Assembly (NCBI GenBank): GCA_905221605.1
Contig: CAJNDS010002377.1
Span: 308,501 to 368,500, forward strand
Source: Symbiodinium natans
Lineage: Eukaryota; Sar; Dinophyceae; Suessiales; Symbiodiniaceae
Length of the DNA stretch: 60,000 bases
Direction: 5' to 3'
The notes beneath the pieces were generated by a model. That model had not been told where the DNA came from and ran no database searches. It was given only the letters and a program-made list of their open reading frames with translations. Numbering within the stretch: the first letter of the stretch is position 1; every line of letters starts with the position of its first letter. Shown one piece after another: positions 22,554 to 34,875 of this stretch. The translations under genes were made by a program, and so were the position numbers.

Positions 22554-25500
22554 GGCTAACCCGAGCTGGCCAACAAATACAACACATTGAGGCATCCCTG
22601 CAGGAGGACTAGCTCGCCCGGCTTTTCAGAAGCTCTCAACTTGAACCCATAGACCAGCAGGCAGGGAGTAACTGGTGGCGTGGAAAAATCCTTTTCAGTA
22701 ACACAACTTCAGATGTGTGTGCGCGGCATCAGGGACAATTGCAAACGTATGGGAGCTTGCCGAAAAATCTGATGCATTTTAAAACCTAGCCGTAGAGAGT
22801 AGTACTAGACTAGCTAAAGTAGATAGTAGTAGACAGTCCGGTTTCAGTGATCAGGAACAAGTTTGATAAGTTTGTTCTCCACTAAAACACCCTCAGATCA
22901 CTCAAATTTGTGTGGATGACTACAGACCCCCAAAAACACACATGTTGGAACAGCAAAAAAATATAAGGCAATTTAAAACCGAACCCGAACGACCGGCGCA
23001 ATTTAGCACGCCTCGCCCTTCCCCCCCAATGCGGCTGCAGGTGCGTCAGTCCAAAAAGGACCGCGAAACCTTGGAGGCCAAGCAACTTTAGGGTTTGACT
23101 TCACTGAGATAGGGCTTTAGGGGCGCAAGGGGTTTTGTTGGAGGCGGGCAGGCGCGCTGATCCCCGGTCTTCAAACGCAAATGTGTTTCATCAGAATTTG
23201 TGTGCATGGCCCCTTGAACCCGACACCAGGGTTGAGTTCAGTCAGCCCTGAGATCAAAGCTGCAGGCAAACTTTTGGAAAGCAAGGCAAGTCAGGTGGTC
23301 ATATACACCATGGGGAAGACATGCCACACAAAGGCCATCAAATCGGAATTCCCAACGCCGAGCAGGTGAGCTTCGTCAGACCCAATGCACATGTCTGTTC
23401 CTGTTCGCCGGGATTAGCCCTGGCAGGATTGACACTGGAAGTAGTCGCAAACGTATGTAATCGGCGGGCTTGTGCTGAAGTGTCAGGGAATGTAAGGGAC
23501 ATTCCTCAAGAAAGTGGTATTGGGCAACTTTGGTACCCTGAACCCTAAACCCCAAACCCTATAAACCCGAAACCCTATACCCTAAACCCTGAACCCGAAA
23601 CCCTAAACCCTGAACCCTACACCCTAAATAAATCCTCCTGGCTCATCAATGAGGAGCCTTCCGCCGCCATTGAGCTTCCTGTGCGAAGCGGGTGTGGGAC
23701 CTGCAAGCTCGTCCCACAACCAGTCCCACAGTCAGGGCCCATGATATTGTTCGCATACTCATCTTCATATACATGGAGAGATATATATATATATATCGAT
23801 AGATAGATAAATCCATGGATGGATGGACATTTATGTATATATATATATAAGAGATAGATATGTACAGAGTTCGGACACAAGTAATGAAGTATGTAGCTGA
23901 TTCGATATACACGTGTATGCAGGTTGTGTGTCGCAACATGTCTAGGCAGGCCAGTTCGGCTTGTGAATATCGGGTTGGAGGTTCAAGGTGTGTGCGTGTG
24001 AGAGAGAGAGAGAGAACGATGTTTGCCACCCACCTAACAGACTAGACGCCACACCGCAGGGAACAAGACACGTTGCTGTCGAGAAGACCAACTTTCTGCT
24101 TCCCTCCGACACCATTGGAATCCGAAGCACCCATCAACCTGCCGATCACCAGCCCCTTCTGCAAGGGAGCATCCCGGTTCCGGGGGCTTTTTGGGAGGCC
24201 GTTTCAGGGGTTCTCAGAGTGCTTCAGGGTCTGAAGGCCCAAGGGGCAAGGCAGGTGTGCCCATCCAGGGGCTGCTCCCCAGTTGCGATGTAGTTCAAGA
24301 TGCGCGATGTACCTCTTGCTTTGGGGGCTGCTCATGGTGCTCTTCGAAGGCTCTTCGGCTCCAGTCTTTCAGTTTGCGGTAAGCTACTTAATGAAATCAG
24401 CCGTGACTGAACCGGGATCGGTGACCTTGGGATTCGGGGCCAAAGCTTCGCGACTGCGCGGTTGGGGAGTTTTGGCAAACGGGGCTTGTCGGCTTCGCAC
24501 AGGAGAATGGAGCCATGCTCACGGAGACCAATGCGCTTGTTGAGATTCGGAGGCCGCGCCAACCATGTCCAGATCAAAGCGTTGGAGCCCCAAGCTGCTA
24601 AAAAAAAATGCGGACCGAGCGGCAAGCATAAAGCGCCATTTTGTTTGAGTAGGTCGAGAGATGGTGGCTGGCCACGTCCTCCCGAAGATAGTGGGGCTAA
24701 GCCCTTTGCACATCTGCATCTGCTACCCTAAGCCCATCCCCGAACCCTCGACGCCTTCTTGTAGGAGTCGTAGAGTTCCTTACCTCGGATCCGGGGTGAC
24801 CGGGGCACCCCTGATAGCTCCAAACCGTCCCAAAGCACAAAGCAACACGTCTCGCCCAAAAGGAAATAGAAGCGTGATCAGCACCGGCCTAAATCCTGAA
24901 CCCTCAGCCCGAATATCGCGGCATTATTTGTTAGACTAGGGATTAAGGAAGGATAGGATCAGTCACTATTCAGGCTTCATGTTCAAAACGAAAATCGAGC
25001 GGCCGAGTCCAGCCAGGTTCGACTTGTCGAGGCAGTGGCCGTAGCCTCTGCGCGGTTTAGGGTTTAGGGTTTAGGGAGTAGGCTCCTTGTGGTTCGTGGG
25101 GTGTTGGGGTCGAGAACAGAGAGCTTCCACAGCGCTGGAATGCTAAACAGCTGATATCCCAGGAAGATCAGATCGCAAGACATAGAAAAGCTCCGCGTTC
25201 AACTCAACCTGAGACCAGCGCCTGGCACCTTACACCTCTAATAAGCGTGAAATGCCACAAACCAGCATTCTGCAAGAAACCGTGGTTATTGAAACTGTTG
25301 AGAACCCGAAGCCACAGACGGGAACACAAAAGGACCCCTAGGGCACCTTGGTAGGTCACGAGATGACCCCGGGGAAAGGCGCTGCGGGCTAGCTGAGCAC
25401 TCGTGTACGCCTTGGCTGATGCTTCGGCACAATCCTTCGGTTCAGGGGCTTATTTCGTACTGCTAAATCTCAGGTTTTTAAAGCAGCAGCATGCTATACT
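22554..25500. other. No gene confidently recognised; telomere-like and GA tracts
   Basis: The stretch contains telomere-like arrays at 23542-23632 and 25057-25076, a (TA)n tract at 23781-23796 and (GA)n at 24000-24014. A plus-strand peptide at 24308-24379 starting MYLLLWGLLMVLFEGSSAPV and followed by GGTAAG resembles a signal-peptide exon with a donor, but no continuation was found. Confidence 0.35.
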
Positions 25501-25502
25501 GG

Positions 25503-26425
25503 CTATACTTGCCGGAGCTGAGGGGCAGTGTTCGGATCATGCAGGTTGCCAATGATCACAGGACGCACCTGGTCATTGCCGAGAGGTGGAACAGGCCGTG
25601 CATCGGCAGGCCACGTGCTAATGCCCACCACCCAGGTTAACGCCCATGGGGTGCCGATGGGTTGCTTCGCCATGGACTCCTGTTTGCTTTTTTGGGGACG
25701 GCGTTTTTGGGATTTTGTGTTTTTGCCTGGGCGAATCCGCATCGCAGGGCGATTTCGTTTAGGGTTTAGGGTCTAGGGTTTAGGGGTTTAGGGTTTATAG
25801 GGTGTGCATCGTTGGTACTTTGTCTGGTCCTTCCACCACTGGATCATGGCTTCCTCGTTCAACCTGCCAGCAGTGTCGGTGCCCATCACCATGGCCTGCA
25901 TTCCGAAGTGAAAGATATCCTCGGAGAGCGTGATGGGCGCGTCGTCCGTCTGTACCTTGGCTGACTTCTGATCCCCTACTGAAGTTAAACTTTTGGCCTC
26001 CCCCTCGTAGGTACTGCATTAATGCAGACGCCCAAAACGTCAACGTCGAAAAAACAGCCGACCAGAAGAGAGCCAGTGAACAAGGCTCTCAAGCAAAGAC
26101 GGGCAGTTGTCCGAGTCCACTCCGGACCAGTACTTCTCAACACATGCCAAGAACAAGGCAGCCACAGCTTCGATTTTCGCGTCCCCGCCCTCTTGAAAGA
26201 GGGCCTGGTTTGCAAGTAAGTAGAGGAGCGCGGCTCGCAAGGGCTGGCTTCTGTCTTGAATCATTCGAAGCGCCTTCGTTTCGGACAGCGGCGCAGCAGG
26301 ACAGATCTCGTCCTTGCTTACGTTCAGCTCAATGGTCTGGTCGCATGCTTTGACGATGCCATTGAAGGTTGCTGTGATGCCCTTCGCAAAGAGGTCACCT
26401 GGCGGCCCAACGCTGCCCAGAAGAC
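25503..26425 (-). CDS. Unidentified protein, at least three exons
   Basis: The first clear exon, about 26420-26040, encodes a helical segment (GITATFNGIVKACDQTIELN, then LRAALLYLLANQALFQEGGD, then VAALFLACVEKYW). The second, about 25975-25810, encodes ITLSEDIFHFGMQAMVMGTD and EEAMIQWWKDQTKYQR. The third, about 25685-25503, encodes ESMAKQPIGTPWALTWVVG and VRPVIIGNLHDPNTAPQLRQ. A telomere-like array (25758-25797) lies in the intron between the last two. Composition and codon flow look strongly coding, but I do not recognise the family. Splice sites are not fixed, and an upstream exon beyond the (TA)n tract at 26440-26560 is possible. Confidence 0.55.
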
Positions 26426-26439
26426 TCCCTCTTATCGAC

Positions 26440-26565
26440 CCCTGCATATGTATATATATGTATAATACAATATACAGTGTACAGTATATATATATATATG
26501 TATATATACACATAAATAATGTATATATGTATATATATATATATGTGTGTATGTATATATGTACA
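26440..26565. repeat. (TA/TG)n microsatellite
   Basis: TATATATGTATA-type repeats fill this stretch, probably inside or just upstream of the unidentified gene on the minus strand. Confidence 0.85.
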
Positions 26566-26725
26566 TGTATAAGGATGTGTCTTTTTCTAGCTCTCGGCAG
26601 TCGTCTCTGGTACTCGTTTCTGCTGGTAACATGGCTTCTGACGACGGCGATGAAAAGGATGCCGGTGAAATTATGATGGTGATGCTTTGTTTGCCAATGA
26701 TATTTGGGGAGGAGCATGTGCATAA

Positions 26726-27605
26726 CTATGCCGACACCTGTTGAGGGCTTGGTGCGAAACTGGAAAGACCATGATGCCGAGCAACTCCATTGATCGGGCA
26801 GTCAGGCCTAACGGGCTTAACACATACGTTGGGACAGTGGCTGCCCGCCGGTGCCATCAGGCTGCAAGCTGCTGCACGCCCACAAAGTAGAGCACCCATC
26901 GTTTCCACTGGCACAGGACTGCTTTTCGAGGTTCGGTCCGGTACCGTGGCAAGCAAACTCTGGGTGGGGTTTTGAGAGTTTCGGGTTTCGGGTGTAGGGC
27001 GTCACGCCGCGCAGCGGCAGGAATACTGGATGGAAATGGCGCCCCAACACACCCAAGGGTGTGGAGGGGCGGCATCTCACGCAAACGCACATGCTTCCAA
27101 TGCAGTCCAACAATCTTCATTGGTGCTAGGTTTCCTTTTACCCCTGCTGTGACCTGTCACAGGACACCACCCAAACCACGGCCTTTTAGGGTTTGGTGCC
27201 TCACTTCCCGCCACAAGAGGACACTCTGGCGCCAAAACTCCGACCTCATCATGGGCTAAGAGTGAAACCAAATCCGCCGGAGCCTCGGGCAGTAGGTGTG
27301 TCTGAATGGCATGTCACGCCAAGTACCCCCACCTAGACCAACGGCACCCCTTTATTTGGCAATTCTTTGCCTGGAATGAGAACCCCCTCCGTAGCCGACA
27401 GATGTCCGTGAGCGCGACAGATGTCCGGGAGCGGACAGTGCATGAAGTCCAGGGGGCACATTTACCGGCCATATATGGGGGCGGACGGGTGGAAGGGTTG
27501 CTTGCTTGCTTCCTTGCGCTGGCTAGTTGCAAAAAGAGGGTGGATAGTGATCATAAACAGAAACGACAAACCGCACACCAAAACTACCACTTCCTTGCCC
27601 CACCT
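26726..27605. other. No gene confidently recognised
   Basis: Minus-strand open stretches such as 26960-26820 (cysteine-rich, HGTGPNLEKQSCASGNDGC) may be exons, possibly of the hydrolase gene lying just upstream, but no frame or domain confirms it. Confidence 0.3.
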
Positions 27606-27606
27606 C

Positions 27607-28775
27607 TTTGCTCAACGTCGGGAAAAGGGTCCACCACGCCGTCCAAAATGAGGTGCTGCGTGCTCTCCGGGAAGACAGTCCCATAGACTCCAGCAACGGA
27701 AGTGCCTGAGAAAGGGGGGAAGATCGGTCTAGGGTTAAGAATCTGAGCGTATCGGCAATCAAGGGGAACTTCGTGATGAGAAGTGGGTTTTGCATATTTC
27801 AGGAACCTATAAGGAGCCCAACCCTAAACCCTAAACCCTCCTAAACCCTAAACCCTAAACCCTAAACCCTAAACCCTAAACCCTAAACCAACTCATTCTT
27901 TAAACTTCTTTGTTAAAGGCGGACCAAAGGTGCCGTAGGACATGCCATAGATGGACAGCTTTGGTGCTCCCACCGCGCGGCGGAATTGGTCGATGTCCTG
28001 GACCAAGTCCATCGTGCCGCCGAATTGCAGCGCATTGTATTCCTTGACCCAGCTTAATGCTGCTGTTCTTGGGGCCTCTTTTGAAAAATGTGAAGATTAA
28101 GATTCTTGCTCCTTACGAAAGTTGACATTGCAAGAACAAAAAGGTTTTCAAGAGCGGCCTCCAAGGTTGATGCAAAATCTTCTCCAGCCCCTAAATGGCC
28201 CTAAAACACCAGAGCCCAGCATACACACGGCAATATACCCCACGCAAGCCCCAACAACAACGACCCTAAACCCTAAACCCTAAACCCTAAACCCCAAAAA
28301 GAGCGCGCCGAAGTCCATGGCTGGGTACGCGTCCGCTGGGTGACTGCAGCTTGAATCCTCATGCCATGCCGGGCGCATGAAAATGAAGGAGGGCCACTAT
28401 TCACTAGGAGGGGCCCCTTCTTTTCAAGGGGAACTCCCGCCCGGTGCTTTACAAGGTGGGTCCTCGGATCCAGGTTCCCGTTGTTTAGGAACTTATGCGG
28501 GTCTATGCCGGGGGTCCTCTCTCTTCTGAAGCTCCCTAATATCGATTCCTTGAGGCCCCTAAACCCTAAACCCTAAGCCCTAAGCCCTAAGCCCCAAACC
28601 CTAAACCCTAAGCCCTAAGCCCTAAACCCTAAAGCCTAAACTAAACCAAGACAAAGGCTGCTTCGAAAAAGCCCCCAAGACTCGTGCAGCTTCGTAGCAG
28701 TAGCTGAACTCCAACTTCATCAGCCGGTAATACCATCGGACCAGGGTCTCGTTGTAGGCCATGATGCCTTATTGA
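27607..28775 (-). CDS. Alpha/beta hydrolase, TAP-like serine peptidase type, partial exon set
   Basis: An exon from about 28070 to 27925 encodes MDLVQDIDQFRRAVGAPKLS followed by the nucleophile elbow GMSYGTFG (catalytic Ser in G-x-S-Y-G). The intron 27924-27706 has a GT donor and AG|G acceptor and joins in frame (SYGTFGTSVAG). Exon 27705 to about 27607 encodes VYGTVFPESTQHLILDGVVDP, the FP..x..LDGVVDP stretch typical of tripeptidyl-aminopeptidase-like hydrolases. Upstream candidates are about 28380-28300 (HPADAYPAMDFGALF) and 28765-28645 (MAYNETLVRWYYRLMKLEFS). (CCCTAAA)n arrays separate each pair. The later catalytic Asp/His exons were not found. Secreted or lysosomal peptide hydrolysis is the family's usual role. 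Confidence 0.65.
27819..27891. repeat. Interstitial telomere array inside the hydrolase intron
   Basis: About nine CCCTAAA units lie inside the 219-bp intron 27706-27924. Confidence 0.95.
28261..28297. repeat. Interstitial telomere array next to a hydrolase exon
   Basis: Five CCCTAAA-type units directly abut the candidate exon at 28300-28380. Confidence 0.95.
28558..28640. repeat. Interstitial telomere array, with CCCTAAG variants
   Basis: A mix of CCCTAAA and CCCTAAG units adjoins the candidate exon at 28645-28765. Confidence 0.95.
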
Positions 28776-29094
28776 AGGGTCTAGGGTTTAGCGTTTAGGG
28801 GTAGGTTACAAGGGGTGTGTGTAGCCCAAAACCCTATAAAAGCCTCAACCAAGAAAAATCCCTGTGTGTGTGGGTCTTTGGGTTGAAGCCTCCTGCCGTG
28901 TAGCTACGGGGGTGGGCCGACGCTTATTTTGAATACGCCCGACAGACAAGAGAAAGACTGCTCTACCATAGTAGTTCGTAGAGCATCGTAGAACCGAAAC
29001 AGGGACACATATCATACTTCCAGGGCAAATAGATGTGTGAACTCTCAAAACATTTATGAGCTTATCAGAACTAAACATCTACAAGTTCGGCATC

Positions 29095-29345
29095 GGAGAA
29101 CGAAGGATAGACACGCGCTCCACGTTCGTAATCTGGGCCTCGCATGAACCCATCCAGGATTTGGGGGTTTGGGGGTTTCGAAAACTTCTTGACAATTCTG
29201 CCATGTTGCCAGATTCAGTCTGTGTCATGTCTGGCGTCCGCAAGATTTTCACGATATACTCCATGCTCTGGTTGACGATTCGCTCCGATGTGTCGTTGTT
29301 GCCGCCCATGATCAGCTCGACAAACTTAGCTTGGGACTCGCAGCT
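29095..29345 (-). CDS. Unidentified exon
   Basis: The minus-strand peptide AKFVELIMGGNNDTSERIVN followed by EYIVKILRTPDMTQTESGNM and AELSRSF is well composed and looks coding. It lies upstream of the hydrolase exons on the same strand, but nothing ties the two together. No family was recognised. Confidence 0.4.
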
Positions 29346-29639
29346 GTCAAGGGTTGCATCCTATTGGGCTCTTTGGGAAATCCCACACCCCTACAATCCT
29401 ATGAAGCCCTCGTGCGGCTGTACCGTGTAGAGAGGCCGGGAAATCCAACCAAGCATTTCTCTTCGCAACTGAGGGGCCGTCCTGTCCTCCACCTGCCGAT
29501 CATTGGAGCAGCGCTTTCGAGTTTAGGATCTATAGAGGCTTTCGGTTTAGGGTTTAGGGTTTAGGGGTTCAGGTCTCGGGGTTTCGGCCTTGGGGGGAGA
29601 ATGATGCAGCGCTTCGTAGGGATACTTTGTGAAGCTTCC

Positions 29640-30165
29640 CCAGCTAGAATAACTAGAATGTAGCTGCGATGTGACAATCGGCTGTCCTGGTTGATGTCGT
29701 GAAACCCAAACCCCACTTCGAGAGGTCTGGGAATCGTACGGATCCTTAAGCCTCCAGTCACTCTCCAAACCGACTTCGCGAAGTTCGTAGCATCCAGGCC
29801 CCAAACAGCTCCGAAGGTTTTGTGTCTCCGAGGGGGGGAGATCCCGTTTTCCACGAAGAAATGGAAACAGCTTGTTTTTTTGCTCCAGCCAATCAATCAA
29901 AGCAGTCGCAGAAGTGAATTTCCCCCCTGCAATCTGAGCAACATGGCCATAAACATGAATTCTCCGACCCCTCGCCCGAAACCCTAAAGCAGTCAACTTC
30001 CGGCACCCTCAACCCCATGAACAAGAGACCCGTGACAGTGACAGCTCCAAACCCGAAGACGAGCCTCGCTGAAGTACGGGTTTGTGAGAATCTCATTGCA
30101 TTTGATTTCCGGAAATGGCAGGATGTCCCCGCCGGAGGCATACCTTTCAGGCACTCTGGCAATCT
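29640..30165 (-). CDS. Unidentified exons
   Basis: About 30148-30060 reads IARVPERYASGGDILPFPEI and EILTNPYFSEARLR after a CCCTAG acceptor-like site. About 29935-29840 (GGKFTSATALIDWLEQKNKL) and 29800-29700 (CYELREVGLESDWRLKDPYD) are also open. They may be consecutive exons of one minus-strand gene. No domain was recognised and splice sites are unproven. Confidence 0.35.
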
Positions 30166-30599
30166 AGGGAAGATTCAAAAACGCAAACGCTGAAGCATCC
30201 TTTTTGAGCCCCTAACCGGTGGCGGAGGTGTTTTTTTTTTTTCAACGTTGGCCCTGGCTGGTTGGCCTTGCTAACGTTGGCCCTGCCATTCCTGGCTTTA
30301 AATGCTATGAAATGCAGCATTTTTGGTTGCTTGTAAGCCCAAAACGCTCAAAAACACAGCGTTTCTGGGTATTCCAAAGCTCGGAATGCTGTAGGTTGCA
30401 GCACTTGTGACTTTTGTAGGCTCTAATTGCTGAAAAATGCAGCATTTCTGTGTTGTTCTAGTATTGTAGTTGGTGTATGTTCTAGTGTATTCTTGCACAT
30501 TATTCAATATGCTTGAATATTGTTGAATATTCTTGAAAATTCTTGAGTCTTTTCTTGTTTTTATTGATGTACCTGTTTTGGACATCATGATAATGGTAT

Positions 30600-31170
30600 A
30601 GTTACTATGTAGTATAATATAAGAATCTATATATATATATGTCTATATAAACATGGTATAATGAAATAAAATAATATTATAATATTAATATGTAACATCA
30701 TATAATTTATTATAAGATAATATATAATATAGTATCATATAATGTAATATAGTATAATATAAAAATAATATATATATAATATATAATTATAATAATATTA
30801 TAATACATGATATATAATATATATATATAATATATAATATACATAATATATAATATACCATATATAAGATAATACAAGAAAATATAATATATTATAATTT
30901 GATGCAATAATATATTGCAATAACATATTGCAACAAAATAAAATATGATATGATAAAATATATTTGAATACAAATATAAACATAAATATACATATAATCT
31001 AGCTCAATGCAATATAATATAATATAATATAGTACCATATAGCATAATAGAATTTTAATGTCATATGATATAATATAAGATAAGATAACAGAATACAATT
31101 TTATATAATATAATATCGTATAATATCATACAATATGATAAAATTTCATAACGCATGTGTATGTATGTAT
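30600..31170. repeat. ATATAAT-type low-complexity region
   Basis: Almost pure A/T with TATAATAT motifs. Minus-strand ORFs rich in Ile and Tyr here are composition artefacts. Confidence 0.9.
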
Positions 31171-31419
31171 GTGTATATATATAAAGTCCGATAGTCCAAT
31201 TCATAGTACACAACACATATTTATATTGTTCTTTTGGAGCCGGGCAAGCTTGCTTCAAAGTGTATGAAACCCTTCCAAACCCATGATGCGAGCATTGTGT
31301 TTGCAAATGGGGGGGGGGGGGGGGGGGGCTGCGCCCCCCCCAACCCCCCGCTGTTCTTGCTTCAAAGCACATGAATCCCTTCCAAACCCATGATGCCAGC
31401 ATTGTCTTCGCAAAATATA

Positions 31420-32560
31420 CATTACGACACAATAAGATACAAAACGATGCAATAATACACAACTATATACAACAAAATGCACTTAGAGACAAGAATATAC
31501 AGTAGCATACTTTTACATAAAAAGAAGTACTTACAATAATCTCCAGTAATTTACCATAATTCAATAAAAAAAAACAACAATATACAAAACATACAATACT
31601 GTACAGTAACATACAATGGCCTACAATAATATACCAATAATATACAATAATGTACAACCATATGAAGTAACCTACAAATAATGCACAATCATATGCAATA
31701 ATTAGGAATAATATACAATAATATAGAATCATATAGAGTAATGTATAACAATAGACAATTTTCAAAAACAACACACAATAATATGCAGTAATACAAGAAT
31801 AGTAAAATAGACAATAATATCCAACAATATACAACAATATGCAATTTATATACAATAAGATGCAAGATAGTATAAAACAATACACTGGTGTTCAAGAACG
31901 CCAGAATACACAATAATATACAATAATATACACTTATATACAATAATATGTAAAATGCCCTAAGCGGCATCAACGAGGGGTGTTGACCTTTGTATAGTCT
32001 TTTGATTCCTCTTTAATGGAGCTGAAGAGTTGAGCCGCCGCTCGACATCGGCCCAAGGGTCGGTTGCGGTGATTTCTCCCTTGAGCATGGACAAGTAGTC
32101 TTAGACACGTCCATTGCAGACAATGCACGAGCAGTCACATGTGACACCATTCTGTAAAGCCTTTGAGCAGAGACTCTTTGACATGTGCTTTTGTGTAAAA
32201 GGGACATCCGAGGGATTCATGTCGTGCCATTTTTCTTGCCGGGCGTAAGCTCAGATTGAAGCTGGGATATGGGCAACCCAAATCTACATGATGTCCCCGA
32301 TCGAGATGATCTACATAATATACAATAATATACAATAATATACAATAATATACAATAATATACAATCATATACAATAATATACAATAACATACAATAATA
32401 TACAATAATATATAACAAGATACAGATTTTCTGACAATAGAATACGATAATATACAGTTATACACAAGTATATCAAAAAACATAGATTGCTAAACAAGAA
32501 TAGACCAGAGCATACAATAGTCTACAATAGTATGCAATAATTTCCGGTACTCTACATGTA
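31420..32560. repeat. (TACAATAATA)n minisatellite-like region
   Basis: TACAATAATA units are scattered through the region and become nearly perfect at 32310-32415. A higher-GC island at 31965-32300 interrupts it and may hold unrelated sequence. Confidence 0.85.
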
Positions 32561-32789
32561 AAGCAGTAGATTGTTAAACAATAATGGACCAGAATATACA
32601 AGAATAAATGGTATGCATTACTCAAATATGTTCAAAAAGATACCAGCAGAAACAAAAATATACGACAGCACACAATAAGATACAATAATGCACAATAATA
32701 CTGAATATTATTCAATAATATTCAATATGATTAATAATATTCAAGAATTTGAATTCAATAGTATTCAATAATATTCAATAATATTCTTG

Positions 32790-32950
32790 AAGACCAGAGG
32801 ACGAGAGGACCACGGGACCAGAGCACCAGCAGACCGTAGGACCAGAGGACCAAGGGACCAGGCCAGAGGACCAGAAGACCAAGCGAGCAGAGGGCCAGAG
32901 GACCAGGGGACCAGAGGATGAGGGGACCAGAGGACCAGGGGACCAGAAGG
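32790..32950. repeat. (GGACCAGA)n minisatellite
   Basis: Imperfect GGACCAGAGGACCAGGG units directly adjoin the right inverted repeat of the AT-rich block. Confidence 0.9.
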
Positions 32951-33104
32951 CCTGGGGCCAACGTTACCAAGGCCACCAAGCCAGGGCCAACGTTAGGAAA
33001 AAAAAACACCGGGCCCCTAACCGGTAGGGACCCATAACCCTTAATCACCTTAATCCAGAACCTCTTTCTATTTCAAACTCTGAAGCCCGAGACCAAAAAT
33101 GCCC

Positions 33105-33293
33105 CAGGATTGTGTGCTGTGTCGCGAGAAACGATCTGGAAGAACTTCTATGCCGGGGATCCACACTCCGTAGAAAGGATCATTGAAAACTTGGAGGAGG
33201 TCCTCGGGGATTATAGTATAGCATCGTTCAGAAACTTAGATGCAGGACTCGACAAGCTTGACTTAGTCCGTAATTTGAGATACGCTGAGTTTT
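33105..33293 (+). CDS. Unidentified plus-strand exon
   Basis: After a CCAG acceptor-like site the frame reads TIWKNFYAGDPHSVERIIEN, then LEEVLGDYSIASF, then LDAGLDKLDLVRNLRYAEF, with strongly coding composition and charged helices. It ends at TGA 33293-33295. It is one of the very few convincing plus-strand coding stretches in the window. The family was not recognised. Confidence 0.45.
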
Positions 33294-33295
33294 GA

Positions 33296-34685
33296 GGGGG
33301 GCATGAGGCTCACCAGCTTAGACCTTCTGTGCCAAACTGAGCTGCGAGCAAAAGCCTCAAAAAGAAGGTCTCTCTCATCCTTTTTGAGTGACAGGTATTG
33401 TTTTGGGTTTAGGGTTTTAGGGTTTAGGGGGTTAGGGGTTTAGGGTACCCGGCATCTGCGACCTGCCCTTTGCCTGATATGGCCGGCCGAATATAGCCTT
33501 CCGCAAGATGCTCTTTCCCCGACGGAATATAGGGGTAATTAGAACAGGGTTTCGGGCGTCTTTCTAGTATATTAGATAGGGACCATAAGGGAATACCTTT
33601 AGCGACTATTCCGACCCCTATATTTGTAAGTGTAAGGCTGAAGGGCTTTGCTTCCAAGAAAACTTCTTAGTTCTTTAGGTTACTTGTAGGGCTGGTGGAG
33701 GAGTTGCAGAAGAGACCTTTCATCTACACCGCAAATCCCACGATCAACGTAGGTCTCTTGGGGTTTTGGGGCTTGTGGAGCTTTAAGGGTCCACAAAGTT
33801 TACAAAGCTTACAACTCACGAGCCCTCTAACGAAGCCAAGGCGCTTGAAAGGGCACGAGGGGGTGTCATTCACCTCTTCTCCTGACTCCGCTTGGGTCAT
33901 GCCGAGGACTGTGTGGGGCCCAGGACGGTTGGGAGAGTTGAGAGTTGAGCGTCCGAGAACGAAACGTTGCCTAAACTCTAGAAGCTTGATGAAGCCCGAA
34001 AGCCCAGAGCCAAAGCCCCTCCCTGAGCCTAAGAGCAGCAGGATTTACTGGAATCTTAGGGCGGAGGAGCGGTTCTTAGAGCCTGTGTCTCAGATCAAGG
34101 TGACAATGGCTCGTCTTGGAAAGGCTTCTTCGAAACTGGGTTCCCTTACTTCAGGGGTTTTTCTTTTTTTGCTTACCCGGAAACCCTAAACCCAAGAGTT
34201 GCAGAGGGTTCCTATTTTTGAGGAGCCTTTTTTTCAAGGATCCAACTGTTTAGACTTATGGGTGTTGATCTGCGTCTACGATGCCCAATGTAGGGGGGTC
34301 TTACAGTATGTAATTCGATGAGACCCTGAAGAAGAATATTGGAACTCTTTATTCTTTACAGTAACACACGCATTAATTTTGCTCTAAAATCCGCCAAGGT
34401 GTCGGGCCGTAGGTGTCTTGGTAGCATTAAGCAGGCACCCCCACCCAAAATCCCTCCCCGCCCCTCCCGGCACCGACATGAAGGCCCGCCATCTCACCTC
34501 TGTGCGGAACCCCCGCCCGGCTTGTTTTTCTTGCTTTACCTCTCACTTTTGGTCTATGCGTGATACAACAGGATCCCCAAAGGAAAATGATTCCACGACG
34601 CCTCTCAAAGCCCTGAACCCTAACAGCACCTTCACACCTGTAGTTGGGGTTGCCTCGCCGCTGGGCAGGCCCAGACCGAGGCGGG
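33296..34685. other. No gene confidently recognised
   Basis: Telomere-like tract at 33408-33446. The plus-strand ORF 33695-34189 crosses intron-like and telomere-like sequence and has no domain. Confidence 0.35.
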
Positions 34686-34689
34686 TCGC

Positions 34690-34875
34690 GCAGCGCTAAA
34701 ACATTAGCCCGGAACGACTCAGTTGCCGATTCAGCTACAAAGTCATGGTCCTCACTGAAGACATGCAACCCATATGCAAAGACTCTCTCGGAGAGAAGAA
34801 ACCGCGAAGAGGCTTCTTGACTCTCAAGCATCCTCATTCTTCGCACCTTTATGTGCACGATGCGCTGCGCAAGAT
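34690..34875 (-). CDS. Unidentified exon
   Basis: The minus-strand peptide includes VHIKVRRMRMLESQEASSRF and LLSERVFAYGLHVFSEDHDF, then VAESATESFRANVLALRDPP. It looks coding but has no recognised domain. A neighbouring stretch at about 34960-35100 may be another exon of the same gene. Confidence 0.4.

Larger units (their letters stand above)
30203..33031. mobile_element. AT-rich block bounded by about 80-bp inverted repeats
   Basis: The left end, 30203-30292, reads CCCCTAACCGGTGGCGG, a T run, CAACGTTGGCCCTGGCTGG, TTGGCCTTG, CTAACGTTGGCCC. The right end, 32950-33031, carries the same order in reverse complement (GGGCCAACGTTACCAAGGCC ... GCCAGGGCCAACGTTAGG, an A run, CACCGGGCCCCTAACCGGT). The 2.8 kb between is AT-rich simple sequence with no recognised ORF. 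Confidence 0.75.

Noticed and set aside
24308-24379. Signal-peptide-like plus-strand exon with GGTAAG donor
   Set aside because: Attractive leader, but no following exon or domain could be found on the plus strand.
30710-32483. Ile/Tyr-rich minus-strand ORFs
   Set aside because: Composition artefact of AT-rich simple sequence.
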